Positions 24,854 through 34,000 are shown, numbered from the stretch's first letter. The stretch is 64,000 nucleotides of DNA from Streptomyces geranii (GCF_002954775.1 NZ_PJME01000011.1:62001-126000); one strand, 5' to 3'. Translations and numbers: made by a program. The notes: generated from the letters alone by a model not told the origin.

Positions 24854-25708
24854 ATGCCCGCAGGGGGACGGCCGACCGTGCGCAGCAGGCGCCTAGGCTC
24901 GGCGCTGAAGAGGTACCGGCAGGCCGCGCAGCTCGATCAGCCGCAGGCTGCCGAGGTGATCGCCACAAGTCAGGCCAGGATCAGCCGTATTGAGAGCGGC
25001 CACACGAGTGCGCGCGTCATCGACGTCCGGCTCCTGCTGGATGCGTACGGCGTCACGGACCAGGAAGTCCAGGACCGGCTTGAGGGGTTGGCCAAGCAGT
25101 CGCACCGGCGGGGTTGGTGGCTCGAACACGCGGAGCATCTGCGGCCGGACTATCTGGATCACATCGCGCTGGAGGACGACGCGACGCACATCCGGGAATG
25201 GCAGCCGTCCCTGGTCCCCGGCCTCCTGCAGACCCCCACCTACGCGGAAGCGATCATCGCTGCGAGCCCTAACTACATCGCCCCCGAGCGGGTTGGCCAA
25301 CTGGTGAAGGTTCGCGAGGGGCGCCAAGCGAAGATCGAGGACGGCGGAGCGACATACACAGCCATCCTCTGGGAGACGGTCATCGCGCACCCGTTGGTGA
25401 ACGTGGAGGTTCACCGGGAACAACTGTCCGCGATCCTTGAGATCGGGAAACGGAAGAACGTCACGGTGCAGGTGCTGCCGTTCAGCGCAGGAGCGCTGGC
25501 GATCTCGACCTCTGCCTTCTCCACCTTCAGTTTCGAACCGGAGCCGACTGTGGAAGCCGTCGCGTTGGACAACCTGAGGGGCGCATCGGTCCTTGAAGGG
25601 GCAGAGGATCTCGCGGCTTACGCCAATGTGTACGACCTACTACGATCGTCAGCACTGACACCGGACGCGAGTGCGAGACTCATCCGGGGCGCACTGCAGA
25701 GCAGTTAG
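24854..25708 (+). CDS. XRE-family regulator with DUF5753 sensor domain (WhiJ/Scr1-like)
   Basis: ATG at 24854 after GAGGGAGGG; 284 residues. An XRE helix-turn-helix occupies about 12-70 (LGSALKRYRQAAQLDQPQAA, TSQARISRIESGHTSARVID). The DUF5753 domain follows (about 95-275; WQPSLVPGLLQTPTYAEAII, VQVLPFSAGALAISTSAFSTF). Scr1/WhiJ-type proteins bind DNA and are antagonised by a small DUF397 partner; the pair controls development or antibiotic production in Streptomyces. The two DUF397 genes directly downstream are the expected partners. Confidence 0.92.
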   Translation: MPAGGRPTVRSRRLGSALKRYRQAAQLDQPQAAEVIATSQARISRIESGHTSARVIDVRLLLDAYGVTDQEVQDRLEGLAKQSHRRGWWLEHAEHLRPDYLDHIALEDDATHIREWQPSLVPGLLQTPTYAEAIIAASPNYIAPERVGQLVKVREGRQAKIEDGGATYTAILWETVIAHPLVNVEVHREQLSAILEIGKRKNVTVQVLPFSAGALAISTSAFSTFSFEPEPTVEAVALDNLRGASVLEGAEDLAAYANVYDLLRSSALTPDASARLIRGALQSS

Positions 25709-25719
25709 GGAGACGCAAA

Positions 25720-25914
25720 GTGACCGAAGTTGTGAGCCCCTTCCGGAAGTCGTCGTACTCCGGCGCGGAGAACAACTGCGTAGAGGTCGCTGACATCGCC
25801 ACCGGCGGCCGAGCCGTGCGCGACAGCAAGAACCAGATCGGCCCCATCCTCACCTTCACGCCCGGCAGTTGGCGGACCTTCCTCGCCGGCGCCAAGGTGG
25901 AGCCGGTCAAGTGA
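25720..25914 (+). CDS. DUF397 protein, first copy
   Basis: GTG at 25720 after GGGAGA; 64 residues. It shows the full DUF397 pattern: FRKSSYSGAENNCVEVAD, then GGRAVRDSKN and LTFTPGSWRTFLAGAK. Such proteins are partners of the upstream DUF5753 regulator, 12 bases away. The second copy begins inside its stop codon. Confidence 0.93.
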   Translation: MTEVVSPFRKSSYSGAENNCVEVADIATGGRAVRDSKNQIGPILTFTPGSWRTFLAGAKVEPVK

Positions 25915-26105
25915 CCGAGGTTGTGGGCCCCTTCCGGAAGTCGTCGTACTCCGGGCAGGAGAACAACTGTGTAGAGGTTGCCCCCTGTTCCACCGGCGGC
26001 CGAGCCGTGCGCGACAGCAAGGACCAGGCCCGACCGATGCTCAACTTCGCCCCCGGCAGCTGGCAAGCGTTCCTCGCCGGTGCCAAGGCCGGGGCGGTGG
26101 AGTGA
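25911..26105 (+). CDS. DUF397 protein, second copy
   Basis: GTG at 25911 overlaps the preceding TGA by four bases; 64 residues, aligning without gaps to the first copy (FRKSSYSGQENNCVEVAP, GGRAVRDSKD, FAPGSWQAFLAGAK) with differences mainly in the middle. It is a recent tandem duplication now diverging. Having two partners for one XRE protein may allow different specificity. Confidence 0.92.
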   Translation: MTEVVGPFRKSSYSGQENNCVEVAPCSTGGRAVRDSKDQARPMLNFAPGSWQAFLAGAKAGAVE

Positions 26106-26482
26106 CCGACGCCTTCTCCACGCCGGGCTGGTTCCGTGAACTCCTCGGCGTCAGTGGCGTACTGGCCGCCGAGGACGAGGACGACGAACTGCCGCTGACC
26201 TTCCGCCTGGCCGCCATGGGAACGGCGTTCGCCGCACACGACGCCCGCCTCACGCCCCGGCAGAAGCAGCGCGTGTTCGGGATCCTGGAGGAGGTCCAGG
26301 TGTCCGGCAGCGAGTACGACGGTACGGCCGTCGCGACCGGCTTCTTCGAGGCGCTGCTCAATGCCTGGGACGAGGGGTTCGATCTCCAGGGCGTCTGGGA
26401 GTACGTGGGGCCCGAGTCGCGGGCGTACTGCCTGGCCTGGAACAGGTTCACCGGAGTCGAGACGCCCGCGTGGATGCGCTGA
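26102..26482 (+). CDS. Hypothetical helical protein at the end of the DUF397 operon
   Basis: GTG at 26102 overlaps the TGA of the second DUF397 gene by four bases; 126 residues. It appears helical and acidic at the start (LLGVSGVLAAEDEDDELPL) with FRLAAMGTAFAAHDARLTPR in the middle and SRAYCLAWNRFTGVETPAWM at the end. I do not recognise the family. Tight coupling implies it acts with the XRE-DUF397 system, or is a passenger in it. Confidence 0.72.
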   Translation: MTDAFSTPGWFRELLGVSGVLAAEDEDDELPLTFRLAAMGTAFAAHDARLTPRQKQRVFGILEEVQVSGSEYDGTAVATGFFEALLNAWDEGFDLQGVWEYVGPESRAYCLAWNRFTGVETPAWMR

Positions 26483-26588
26483 CGTTCTTCCCCGGAGGGG
26501 CGCCGTCGGCGACACCTGGCCGAACGCAGGTGGAGCAGCGCATCCCGCCCGGCTGGTGCTGACCAGTCGCTCACGAGTCAGGGTGACG

Positions 26589-26614
26589 CCCCGAGGCCCG
26601 CAAAGGCCCCGGGG
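26589..26614. terminator. GC-rich hairpin between convergent genes
   Basis: CCCCGAGGCC pairs (one mismatch) with GGCCCCGGGG across CGCAAA. It lies between the end of the DUF397 operon and the end of the PA14/FnIII gene and could stop both transcripts. Confidence 0.5.
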
Positions 26615-26627
26615 TCCCCGAGAGCCG

Positions 26628-28058
26628 TCAGCCGGCCGGCAAAGTCGCCGTGCGGATCTCGCTGTACGGCGAGTAGTTGCCGGACGTGTCATAGGTGCGG
26701 GCCCGGTACTCGTAGGTGCGTCCGTCCGAGGGGAGCGGGTCGCAGACCGTCGCCGTGGCGGTGGAGGGGCGCGGGTCGAACCCCTTGTGCAGGGCCACCG
26801 ACCAGGTGTTCGTCGCTGCGACGCGGCGCTCGATCTCGAAGCCGTTGAAGTCGCGGATCGGGGCCGGGGTGGTGTCGGATGCGGTCGCCTGGATGCCGCC
26901 CGTGCAGGAACCGAGGGTCAGGTCGGGGGCGCTTTCGGGGGCTATGCCGTCGGCGACGACGAGCCACAGCTCATGGGGAGCGTCGGGGTCGAGCCAGAGC
27001 GGGTTGTAGGTCGTGGTGCCACCGTCGTTGGTGACCAGGACGCGGTAGTGGCGGGTCTCGCCGTCGGCGGGGACGGGTGCCGTCGTCCAGGTGTTGCCCT
27101 TGGTCGTGCCGAGCGGGACCCAGATGTAAGCGCCGTCCACCTTGTCGTTGCTCAGGACCGTGTAGTGGTCGAAGTGCGGCTCGGTGTTGAGGGGCCACTT
27201 CAGGGTGACCTTGCCGGTCGCCTTGTCGTAGGTGCCCGTGAGGGAGGTGACGACCGGCAGCGGGCGGACGATCGTGTCCGTGCTGCCCGGCGAGGTGTTG
27301 CCCGCCCGGTCCTTGGCGCGGACCTCGTAGTAGTAGGGCGTGCGGTCGTCGGGGTTCACCGCGGGGTCGGTGTGGCTGCGGGCAGTGGTCGTACCGACCT
27401 TCGTCCAGGTGCCGGAGTCGACGGGCCGCCGGTAGAGGGTGTAACCCGCCAGGTCCATCTCCTTGTTGGCGGCCCAGGAGACGGTCGCCTTACGGGTGGT
27501 CGTGTTGTACGCGGTCTTCACGCCCGTCGGAACGAGCGGCTTCGTCCTGTCGTACGTCGCCGAAGTCCGGGGCGTGTAGGTGAACTTGACCTTCGCGGCG
27601 CCGGTCCAGTTCACGTAGTCGACGCGGACGGTGTGCCTGCCGCGCGGGACGGTGAGGTTGACGCTCTTGGCGCGTGCGGTGTCACCGGTGTTCTTCCACA
27701 GGTCGATCTTGCGTACGCCGTCCAGGTAGACGCGGACGCCGTCGGTCGCGGAGGCGGTGAACGTGAAGGGGCCGCCGGAGCCGAAGTCGCGGCTCACCGA
27801 CCAGCGGACGCCGAAATTGTTCGACGGCACACCGGAGGCGGGGCTGCCGGACCAACTCCGGCTGACCGTCTTGTCGCAGTCGGTCCGCACCGGGGAACCG
27901 GACAGCGAGGTGTTCTTGTAGAACGTCCGCTTGTAGACGTTGGCCGAGCAGGTCACCTCGGCGGCAGCCGCCTGCGGGACGGCGACGAGCAGACTCCCGA
28001 GAACGACGGCGGACATGACACCACCGGTCCGGGCGGCGGCGAGACTCTTCTGGTGCAC
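26628..28058 (-). CDS. Secreted PA14-domain protein with fibronectin type III repeats
   Basis: GTG at 28058, five bases after AAAGG; 476 residues. A Sec signal (VMSAVVLGSLLVAVPQAAAA) leads to a PA14-like beta-barrel (about 35-165: YKRTFYKNTSLSG, FGVRWSVSRDFGSGGPFTFT, GVRVYLDGVRKIDLW, HTVRVDYVNWTGAAKVKFTY), then three FnIII-like modules (about 170-470; VSWAANKEMDLAGYTLYRRP and similar). PA14 domains bind carbohydrates. It is likely an extracellular carbohydrate-binding or matrix protein; no catalytic domain is present. An alternative start 51 bases upstream adds 17 residues. Confidence 0.87.
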   Translation of the reverse strand: MHQKSLAAARTGGVMSAVVLGSLLVAVPQAAAAEVTCSANVYKRTFYKNTSLSGSPVRTDCDKTVSRSWSGSPASGVPSNNFGVRWSVSRDFGSGGPFTFTASATDGVRVYLDGVRKIDLWKNTGDTARAKSVNLTVPRGRHTVRVDYVNWTGAAKVKFTYTPRTSATYDRTKPLVPTGVKTAYNTTTRKATVSWAANKEMDLAGYTLYRRPVDSGTWTKVGTTTARSHTDPAVNPDDRTPYYYEVRAKDRAGNTSPGSTDTIVRPLPVVTSLTGTYDKATGKVTLKWPLNTEPHFDHYTVLSNDKVDGAYIWVPLGTTKGNTWTTAPVPADGETRHYRVLVTNDGGTTTYNPLWLDPDAPHELWLVVADGIAPESAPDLTLGSCTGGIQATASDTTPAPIRDFNGFEIERRVAATNTWSVALHKGFDPRPSTATATVCDPLPSDGRTYEYRARTYDTSGNYSPYSEIRTATLPAG

Positions 28059-28099
28059 GAAAGCCTTTCGAGCTGTGCGGGCGGGACACGTACACAGGG

Positions 28100-28142
28100 C
28101 GTGTGACACGACGTGTGACAGGACGTACGACAGGGCGTACGG
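28100..28142. repeat. Short tandem repeats, unit about CGTGTGACA
   Basis: CGTGTGACACGACGTGTGAC followed by AGGACGTACGACAGGGCGTACG: four degenerate copies of a 10-12 base unit in the leader of the PA14/FnIII gene. No function is evident. Confidence 0.5.
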
Positions 28143-28180
28143 CGAAGAGACTCACGAGGCGGGGGGAAGGTTGCGTTGCG

Positions 28181-29689
28181 TCAGCCGCCGTAGAGGGTGG
28201 GCAGATCGACCAGGAGGAGGTCGTCCCGGCGGTCGGCCAGTTCGGTGAGGTCGGGATAGAAGCCGTGCAGGGAGTACAGGGCCAGGGTGGTGGCGGCGGT
28301 GTCGTACCCCTGCTCCGCGAGCAGGGCGCGGATGCGTTCCAGGCGCTCCAGGTCACCGGTCCCCCGGCGGGCGGCCGTCGCCTTGGCCTCGCCCAGCAGT
28401 GCGATCCGCGCACGGGGGGCCTGGGGGCGCTCGCCGGCGGCCAGGGCGATGACGTCGACCTCGTGCTTCGTCCGGCCGGTCCGGTCGGCGACCTCGGTGG
28501 TGCCGACCGGGCCGGGCAGTCCGCCGGGGAGCAGGGTGTGGGCGTAGCGGCGGGTGAAGTCGCGGGCCAGGTCCTCGAAGTGCGGTCCGAGGATCTTGGA
28601 GTTGAAGGTCGGGGCGGCCTGTTGCCAGGCCTGTTCGGCGAAGCCCTGCTCGACGGCGGCGGCCTGCGGGAGGGTGATGAGCTGGTTGAAGCGGATGACG
28701 GGGTCGGCGAGCGTGATGACGGGGTGCCGGGAGCGGAGGATGTCCTCTTCCCGTCTGATGTAGCCGGTGGATTCCAGCACTCCGAGCGGGTGGGCGACGG
28801 CGTTGCGCGGGCGCTCCAGGGCGGCGGCGATCTTGCTGGGGGTGGCGGCGCCGTTCGCGATGGCGGTGAGGATGTCGTAGTACAGCGTGTGCTGGGTGAT
28901 CCTCGGGTCCTCGCGCAGCAGGTACTCGGTCTCGGTACGGGAGTAGACCGCTCGTCCCGGGTCGAGCAGGGTCCGGGCGAGCCAGGTGTCGAAGCCGTCG
29001 TCCGGATGCGGCCGGGCGGCCACCGGCCGGTAGCCGGGGGCCCCGCCCAGGACCGCGTGCACCTTCAGCGCGGTCAGCGGGTCGGTGATCTGCCAGAAGG
29101 CCCGGCTGTCGCGGTAGTCGAAGGGGCCCAGCCGTAGGTCCACCACAGCGCGTCCGCGCAGGGGCTTGGTCCCCGAGAGCAGTTCGTGCATGACGCTCAT
29201 CGCGGAGCCGCACAGGATCAGCCGCGGCCCCGGCCCGGCATCCGGCCGGGCACCGCGCTGGCGTTCGTCGTAGAGCTGTTGCAGCAGCCCCGGGATCTCG
29301 GGCGAGTGCTGGAGCAGGTACGGCAGTTCGTCGATCACGAGGAGCGGGTGCGGCGACGAACGGGCGGTCACGTCAAGGGCGTTGGACAGGACGTCACGCC
29401 AGTCCGTGAGACGGAGGCTCCCCGGCCGCAGACCTGCGTGGGCGGCGACCGCGTCGCTGAACCGCCGGATCGCGGGCAGCCGCCCCTCCTCCCGGACCGC
29501 CGTGACGTACAGTCCGCCGACCTGTTCGGACAGCGCCTGCAGAAGGTACGACTTCCCGTGCCGCCGCCGCCCCGACACAATGCCGAGCCGCATCGCCGGA
29601 TCCGGATCGGCGAGGAACGCGGTGAGCAGACCCCACTCCCGGTCCCGGTCGACCACGTCGTCCGGCTTGACCGGCAGGTTCTCGTCCAC
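28181..29689 (-). CDS. AAA-type ATPase with C-terminal DUF234/nuclease-like domain
   Basis: 502 residues from the ATG at 29689. Walker A is GIVSGRRRHGKSYLLQAL (about 35-52), Walker B LLVIDELPYLL (about 117-127) and sensor-like LILCGSAMSVMHELL (about 157). A winged-helix region follows (AATPSKIAAALERPRNAVAH), and the C-terminus has the restriction-like pattern E-x-D-V-I-A-L then LLGEAKAT (about 415-445). This is the archaeal-type ATPase/DUF234 family, common in mobile or poorly conserved loci and thought to act in DNA-related conflict or regulation. It is divergent from a CopG-type antitoxin gene. Confidence 0.85.
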   Translation of the reverse strand: MDENLPVKPDDVVDRDREWGLLTAFLADPDPAMRLGIVSGRRRHGKSYLLQALSEQVGGLYVTAVREEGRLPAIRRFSDAVAAHAGLRPGSLRLTDWRDVLSNALDVTARSSPHPLLVIDELPYLLQHSPEIPGLLQQLYDERQRGARPDAGPGPRLILCGSAMSVMHELLSGTKPLRGRAVVDLRLGPFDYRDSRAFWQITDPLTALKVHAVLGGAPGYRPVAARPHPDDGFDTWLARTLLDPGRAVYSRTETEYLLREDPRITQHTLYYDILTAIANGAATPSKIAAALERPRNAVAHPLGVLESTGYIRREEDILRSRHPVITLADPVIRFNQLITLPQAAAVEQGFAEQAWQQAAPTFNSKILGPHFEDLARDFTRRYAHTLLPGGLPGPVGTTEVADRTGRTKHEVDVIALAAGERPQAPRARIALLGEAKATAARRGTGDLERLERIRALLAEQGYDTAATTLALYSLHGFYPDLTELADRRDDLLLVDLPTLYGG

Positions 29690-29706
29690 TAGCTCACCTG
29701 TTCATA

Positions 29707-29737
29707 TTGACTACGACGTAATCTGTCTAAGTATACT
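29707..29737 (+). promoter_or_regulatory. Promoter of the CopG-like antitoxin gene
   Basis: TTGACT (29707-29712) and TATACT (29732-29737), spacer 19, in a conspicuously AT-rich divergent region. Confidence 0.55.
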
Positions 29738-29768
29738 TCGACACCTCAACAACGAAAGTCTTGTCGAA

Positions 29769-29972
29769 GTGGCTTCATGGGTACAGCGGACCGGCAAGCG
29801 GGGCGTGTCCGCGTACGTCGAGGCCCTCATCCAGCGTCAGCTGGAACGGGACCGGCTGCGCGAGCTGATCGAGGACGCGGAGGGCGAACACGGCCCCGTC
29901 GATCAGGCATCCGTCGAAGCCAAGCGGGCGCAGCTGCGTGGCGGCACGGCCGGCTCGGCGGACGCCACGTGA
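29769..29972 (+). CDS. CopG-like antitoxin (VapB type), orphaned
   Basis: From the GTG at 29769 there are 67 residues: VASWVQRTGKRGVSAYVEAL, then IQRQLERDRLRELIEDAEGE and HGPVDQASVEAKRAQL. This matches the antitoxin half of the CopG/PIN (VapBC-like) pairs of Streptomyces. The open frame continues upstream to include LNNESLVE, which would complete the beta strand of the ribbon fold, but no ATG/GTG/TTG is there, so either a rare start is used or the N-terminus has decayed. It overlaps a truncated toxin by four bases. Confidence 0.7.
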   Translation: MASWVQRTGKRGVSAYVEALIQRQLERDRLRELIEDAEGEHGPVDQASVEAKRAQLRGGTAGSADAT

Positions 29973-30030
29973 CGGGCACGCTCGCCCTGGACCGCGAGGG
30001 GCTGTCCAGGCTCGTACGCCGCACACCACC
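29969..30030 (+). pseudogene. Truncated PIN-domain toxin (VapC-like) remnant
   Basis: GTG at 29969 overlaps the antitoxin TGA. The first codons give VTGTLALDREGLSRLVRR, matching the first strand and helix of PIN toxins with the first catalytic Asp, then the frame runs into the 3' end of the opposite-strand gene 30040-30507. The remaining roughly 110 residues are missing, so no active nuclease is made. Confidence 0.7.
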
Positions 30031-30039
30031 CCGTACGTC

Positions 30040-30507
30040 CTACACCTCGCCCTCCCCGGGCACGCACATCATCCGGTGTGCCGGGACCACCGGATCGCCG
30101 GGTACCGGGTCGATGCCCCGGACGCGTACCGCCACGACATCGACCACCACCGGTGATCGGCCGCGCAGCTTCGTCAGTCGCCAGCGGTAGCGCTCGGGGA
30201 CGTCCTTGGCCGGGAGTTCCAGTGTGGAGAGGCTGACCCAGCGGTCGTAGGTGGTGGGGTACACGCGGATCAGGGCCCCGCACTCCGGACAGGCGGGCGG
30301 CTCGATCCACGACACGTCGTCAGGCCCGGGATCGGGCCTCGGAGCCGACGTGGCCCCGTCGGCCTCGGCCATCTCGTTGGCGTAGATGTTCCAGCAGTGA
30401 TCGCAGTACCCGACGAAGAGGTCGATCCGCCCGCGAGTACGCACGGTCGCGCCGGCCTCCCCGCAGAGATGGCATACCCCTGCGCCACGATCCCCGAATG
30501 CCCCCAT
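30040..30507 (-). CDS. Hypothetical zinc-ribbon-like protein (possibly DUF6083-related)
   Basis: 155 residues from the ATG at 30507. Cys pairs CHLCGEAG, YCDHCWN and CPECGALI look like two treble-clef or ribbon zinc sites. The C-terminal part (WVSLSTLELPAKDVPERYRW) resembles the DUF6083 core as I recall, with ends truncated relative to it. It follows the candidate immunity gene on the same strand. Function unknown; nucleic-acid binding is possible from the zinc ribbons. Confidence 0.65.
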   Translation of the reverse strand: MGAFGDRGAGVCHLCGEAGATVRTRGRIDLFVGYCDHCWNIYANEMAEADGATSAPRPDPGPDDVSWIEPPACPECGALIRVYPTTYDRWVSLSTLELPAKDVPERYRWRLTKLRGRSPVVVDVVAVRVRGIDPVPGDPVVPAHRMMCVPGEGEV

Positions 30508-30570
30508 GTATTCGAGTGTGAGCGAATGAGACCGTATTCCAGTAGGTCGGGATTTGGCCTCGTTCTACGG

Positions 30571-30984
30571 TCACTCCACCCCTGCAGGCCACCTCCGTCG
30601 CACATCCTCCCGAACCGCCTCCAGGAACTCCTCCGGCGGCAGGTAATCGTGGTCCAGGATGTAATGGATGATCAGGTTCGGCGCGATGTACAGCGTCCCC
30701 TCGTCCGACCTCACCCTGATTTCCGCGCTCCCCAGCGAGTATTTCTCCCCGAACCTCTCCGACCAGGCGTATTGGAGTTCGCGCTTTCCGCAGAACGAGC
30801 AGTAATGCCATCCCCGGCTTTGGGCCTCGGCCAAGTGGCCCAGGTCCGACAGGCTTTCGAGGTCCTCCGGTTCCACCTCTCCCGTCGGGAAATCCTGGCC
30901 CTCCTCCAACCAGCCGATCGTCATCCCTTCCGGCGGGGAGTAGTAGTCGTAGTCGTAGACGCTCAGGTCCGGGTAGTACGTCAT
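30571..30984 (-). CDS. Hypothetical protein downstream of the RHS toxin; candidate immunity protein
   Basis: 137 residues from the ATG at 30984. Tyr- and acidic-rich N-terminus (YYPDLSVYDYDYYSPPEG), a CSFCGKRELQYAW zinc-knuckle-like motif near 60, and a helical C-terminus (YILDHDYLPPEEFLEAVRE). The fold is like small acidic DUFs found in many Streptomyces (I recall DUF7919-type proteins). It is the first gene after the RHS toxin, the usual place of an immunity gene, so it may neutralise the RHS C-terminal domain; that is inference from position. Confidence 0.7.
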   Translation of the reverse strand: MTYYPDLSVYDYDYYSPPEGMTIGWLEEGQDFPTGEVEPEDLESLSDLGHLAEAQSRGWHYCSFCGKRELQYAWSERFGEKYSLGSAEIRVRSDEGTLYIAPNLIIHYILDHDYLPPEEFLEAVREDVRRRWPAGVE

Positions 30985-31003
30985 CCTGCTGCCGTGCTCC
31001 GTT

Positions 31004-31031
31004 CTGGAGTTATGGAGTTATGGAGTTCTGG
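31004..31031. repeat. 8-base tandem repeat TGGAGTTA
   Basis: About three and a half copies (last copy TGGAGTTC) between the RHS gene and the candidate immunity gene, 20-50 bases before the latter's start. A short perfect repeat in a promoter or leader can change length by slippage. Confidence 0.7.
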
Positions 31032-31039
31032 AACCGGCG

Positions 31040-31072
31040 CGGCCGGCCATCCCCTGGGGAGATGGCCGGCCG
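31040..31072. terminator. Perfect 12-base hairpin after the RHS gene
   Basis: CGGCCGGCCATC at 31040-31051 and its exact complement at 31061-31072 around a 9-base loop, 18 bases past the RHS stop codon. Likely ends or attenuates the RHS transcript. Confidence 0.75.
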
Positions 31073-31089
31073 TGTCGGGGTCCTGTTGC

Positions 31090-34000
31090 TCAGAGGGTGA
31101 ATTCGAAGGGGTCGAACTGTCTGCAGATCGCCATATGGACATCCCCCATGCCCTGGCTGATCACCTTGCTGATATTCACCGCCTCCGTCACCGTCCGGCT
31201 CCCGCCCATGATGTTGAGGTTTGTCGGCGGGGAGATGATGTAGTCGGGCAGAATCGATCCGGGGCCGAATGATTCTACAACGTCGGGTGCGCCCGCGCCG
31301 CCCCGCTCCACCGCCGTGCCGACCGAATCCGGCAGCGTCCGCTTGTGCGGAATGTAGAAATGCAGGGTGGTGCCCTGGGGAACCATCATCTGCTTGGTGT
31401 TCTTGCCGAAGGTGCCGTGGCCCGCGTACACCGTGTCGCCGCCCGCGCGCTTGCCCGTCGTGACGCTCTCCGGGCCCTTGTCCTTGACGCCCACGTTCTT
31501 CTGGTCGCGGCCCTTCACCACCGTGGGCTGGTCGTTCGCGTCCTTGCGGGTCGTCTTCTTCGACGACGCGCCGGAGCCTCGCTCGCCCGCCTCGTCCTTC
31601 GGCTTCGCCGGTTTCTCCGGCTTCGGGGCCTCCTTCGGCTTCGGGGCCGGAGGCGGCACCACCTCGTCCGCCGCCTTCGTCGCCGCCTTCGCGTCCGACG
31701 CCGCGTCGACCGTCTTGTCGACGGCCTTCGCCGCGTCGATCGCCTCGTCCGCGTACTTCGCGCCCTTCGCCGCCGTCGCCGCGTAGCCCGCCAGCGGGAT
31801 CGCCGAGGAGAAGGAGAGGGCCGCGTCTACGTAGTTGCCCTCCGCCAAGTACCACGCGCCGTTGATCACGTCCGCCGCCTCGCCGAACACCGGCACCAGG
31901 CCCACCACGTCGAGCGCCGCGTGGCCGATGTCGGACCAGCCCCACCACAGGCCCGTGGGGTCCGGGAACGCGATCGGGTTGTTGCGGCCGTACGCGTACG
32001 CGTTGAGATGCTGCGGGTCCGTCAGGTCCAGCACCGGGTCCACCGTCAGGAAACGTCCCGTCGCCGGGTCGTACTGCCGCGCACCCATGTGGACCAGGCC
32101 CGAGCCCGGGTCGTTCGTCGAGCCTACGAAGCCCTTCTGGCCCGGGATCGCGCCCGCCGGGCCTCTGATCTGGCCGAAGGGCGTCGTCCTGCGCTGAGTT
32201 ACCGCCTGCGTGGTCGCGTCCACCGAGATCTCGGCGGTGCCGTTGTAGCCGCCGCCCAGCCAGTGCACCTGGGTCGGTGACGTGCGGATCGCGACCGTCG
32301 CGCCGCCGAACGTGTAGTAGCGGACCGCCGCCTTCACGTCGTCCGTCGTCGCCGGGGTGTTCTTGGTGTCGACCGTGAGTTCCGTGTCGCCCAGGTACAG
32401 GGTCGACTTGCCGTACTCGCGTCGGATCAGCCGCTGGCCCGACACGTCGTACACGTACGACGTGTGCTTGGCGAACACCCAGCGCTGTGCGGTCGTGCCG
32501 TTGCAGTCGTAGAGCTTCAGGTCCGTGCCGTCGGTCGTGACCGACGACGGGATGTCCAGGCAGCGGCCGGAGGCCGTGTGGCGCAGGCCTCCGTCGTCGC
32601 GGACGGTCCACTTCTGCGCCGCGTCCGCCGCGTCGCAGGGCTGCACCTGCACCGCCGCCGACTGCGCCGAACTCGCCGGTTCCGCACAGACGTTGAGCGC
32701 CTTGAGCTGGCCCTCCCTGGTCAACTCCCAGTTCTGCGCGTCCGTCGTCCCGCACGTGTAGACCTGGATGGGGGTTCCGGCCGCGGTCGCGCTGCCTTGC
32801 ACGTCAACGCACTTGCCCGCGAGGCCAGTTACCTGGCCCTTCTCGCCCACCTTCGACGTCGAGGCCAGTCTGCCCTGCGAGTTGTAGCGCAGGACCTGGT
32901 CGGCGGCTGCGCCGAGCGCCGACGCCTGCTTCGTGCGCGCGACCGTGTTGCCCGCCGCGTCGTAGCCGTAGCCGTCGGTGGTGTTGGTCGTCGCCGTCAC
33001 CGCGCCCGCGGTGTTCAGCGTCTCCGTCTTCACGGCCGTGCTGCGGAGAGCGTGGACGGGGAAGGTACCGGCCGTGTTCGGGGTGTACGTGCTCGTCACC
33101 CGCTGGGCCGACGTGCCGCCCGCCGCCGGGTTGACCGGGTTGCGGGTCTCCTGGGTGCGGTTGCCCGCCGCGTCGTAGGCGTACTGGTGCCAGTAGGGGG
33201 CCGGGCCGCCGATCGTGCTGCCCGCCGTCGGCTTCGCGCACGTCGTCGACGTCTGTGTCCACGCGTCCGTCAGTCTGCGCAGGTAGTCGTACTGGAAGCA
33301 CTGGACGTCGGCCGTCTTGCCCTCGGGGGTGTCCGCGAGCTTGGTGACGTTGCCGGAGGCGTCGTAGACGTAGTTGAGGTCGGCGTCGGGAGTGGTGACC
33401 GACTCGCGGTCCAGGCGGGTCCGGGCGAGCCGGCGGGTGCCCTCCTCGTAGAAGTTGGTGAGCCAGGTCTGCTTGGCCGCGCTGCTCGTGCCGAGCGTGT
33501 GCTGGAGCGGCTCACCGAAGTTGGAGTACGTGGTGTCCCGTACGTAGTCCGTCGTGCCGTACGAGTAGACCGGCTGTCCGGCGAGGTTGTAGCCGTAACT
33601 GAGCTTCTCGGAGGCGAGGTTGGCCGCCGCCGGGAGGGTCATCGACTTCGGGGTGCCGTCCGTGCGGTACTCGGCGGTGGTGGTGTAGGAACCGGCGAGG
33701 CCCGTCTCGGCGGTGGGGACGGTGACCGTGGTCTTCGTCGGGCGGCCGTTCGCGTCGTACGACTCGACCGTCGACTTGTACTCGTTGCCCCCGCTGAAGG
33801 AGCTGGTGGAGGTGAGTCGGCCGATGCCGTTCGGTGAAACGGTGTCGTAGAGCCAGGAGTTGAGGACCGTCGTGCCGTTGGCGATCTTCGTCGTGCGGCC
33901 GAGGTTGTCGTAGGTGTAGGTGAGGGTCTGGGCGAGTGCGTCCGTGGTCGTCTTGACCTGGTCGAACTCGTCGTAGGTCATCGACGTGGTGCCCTTGTCG

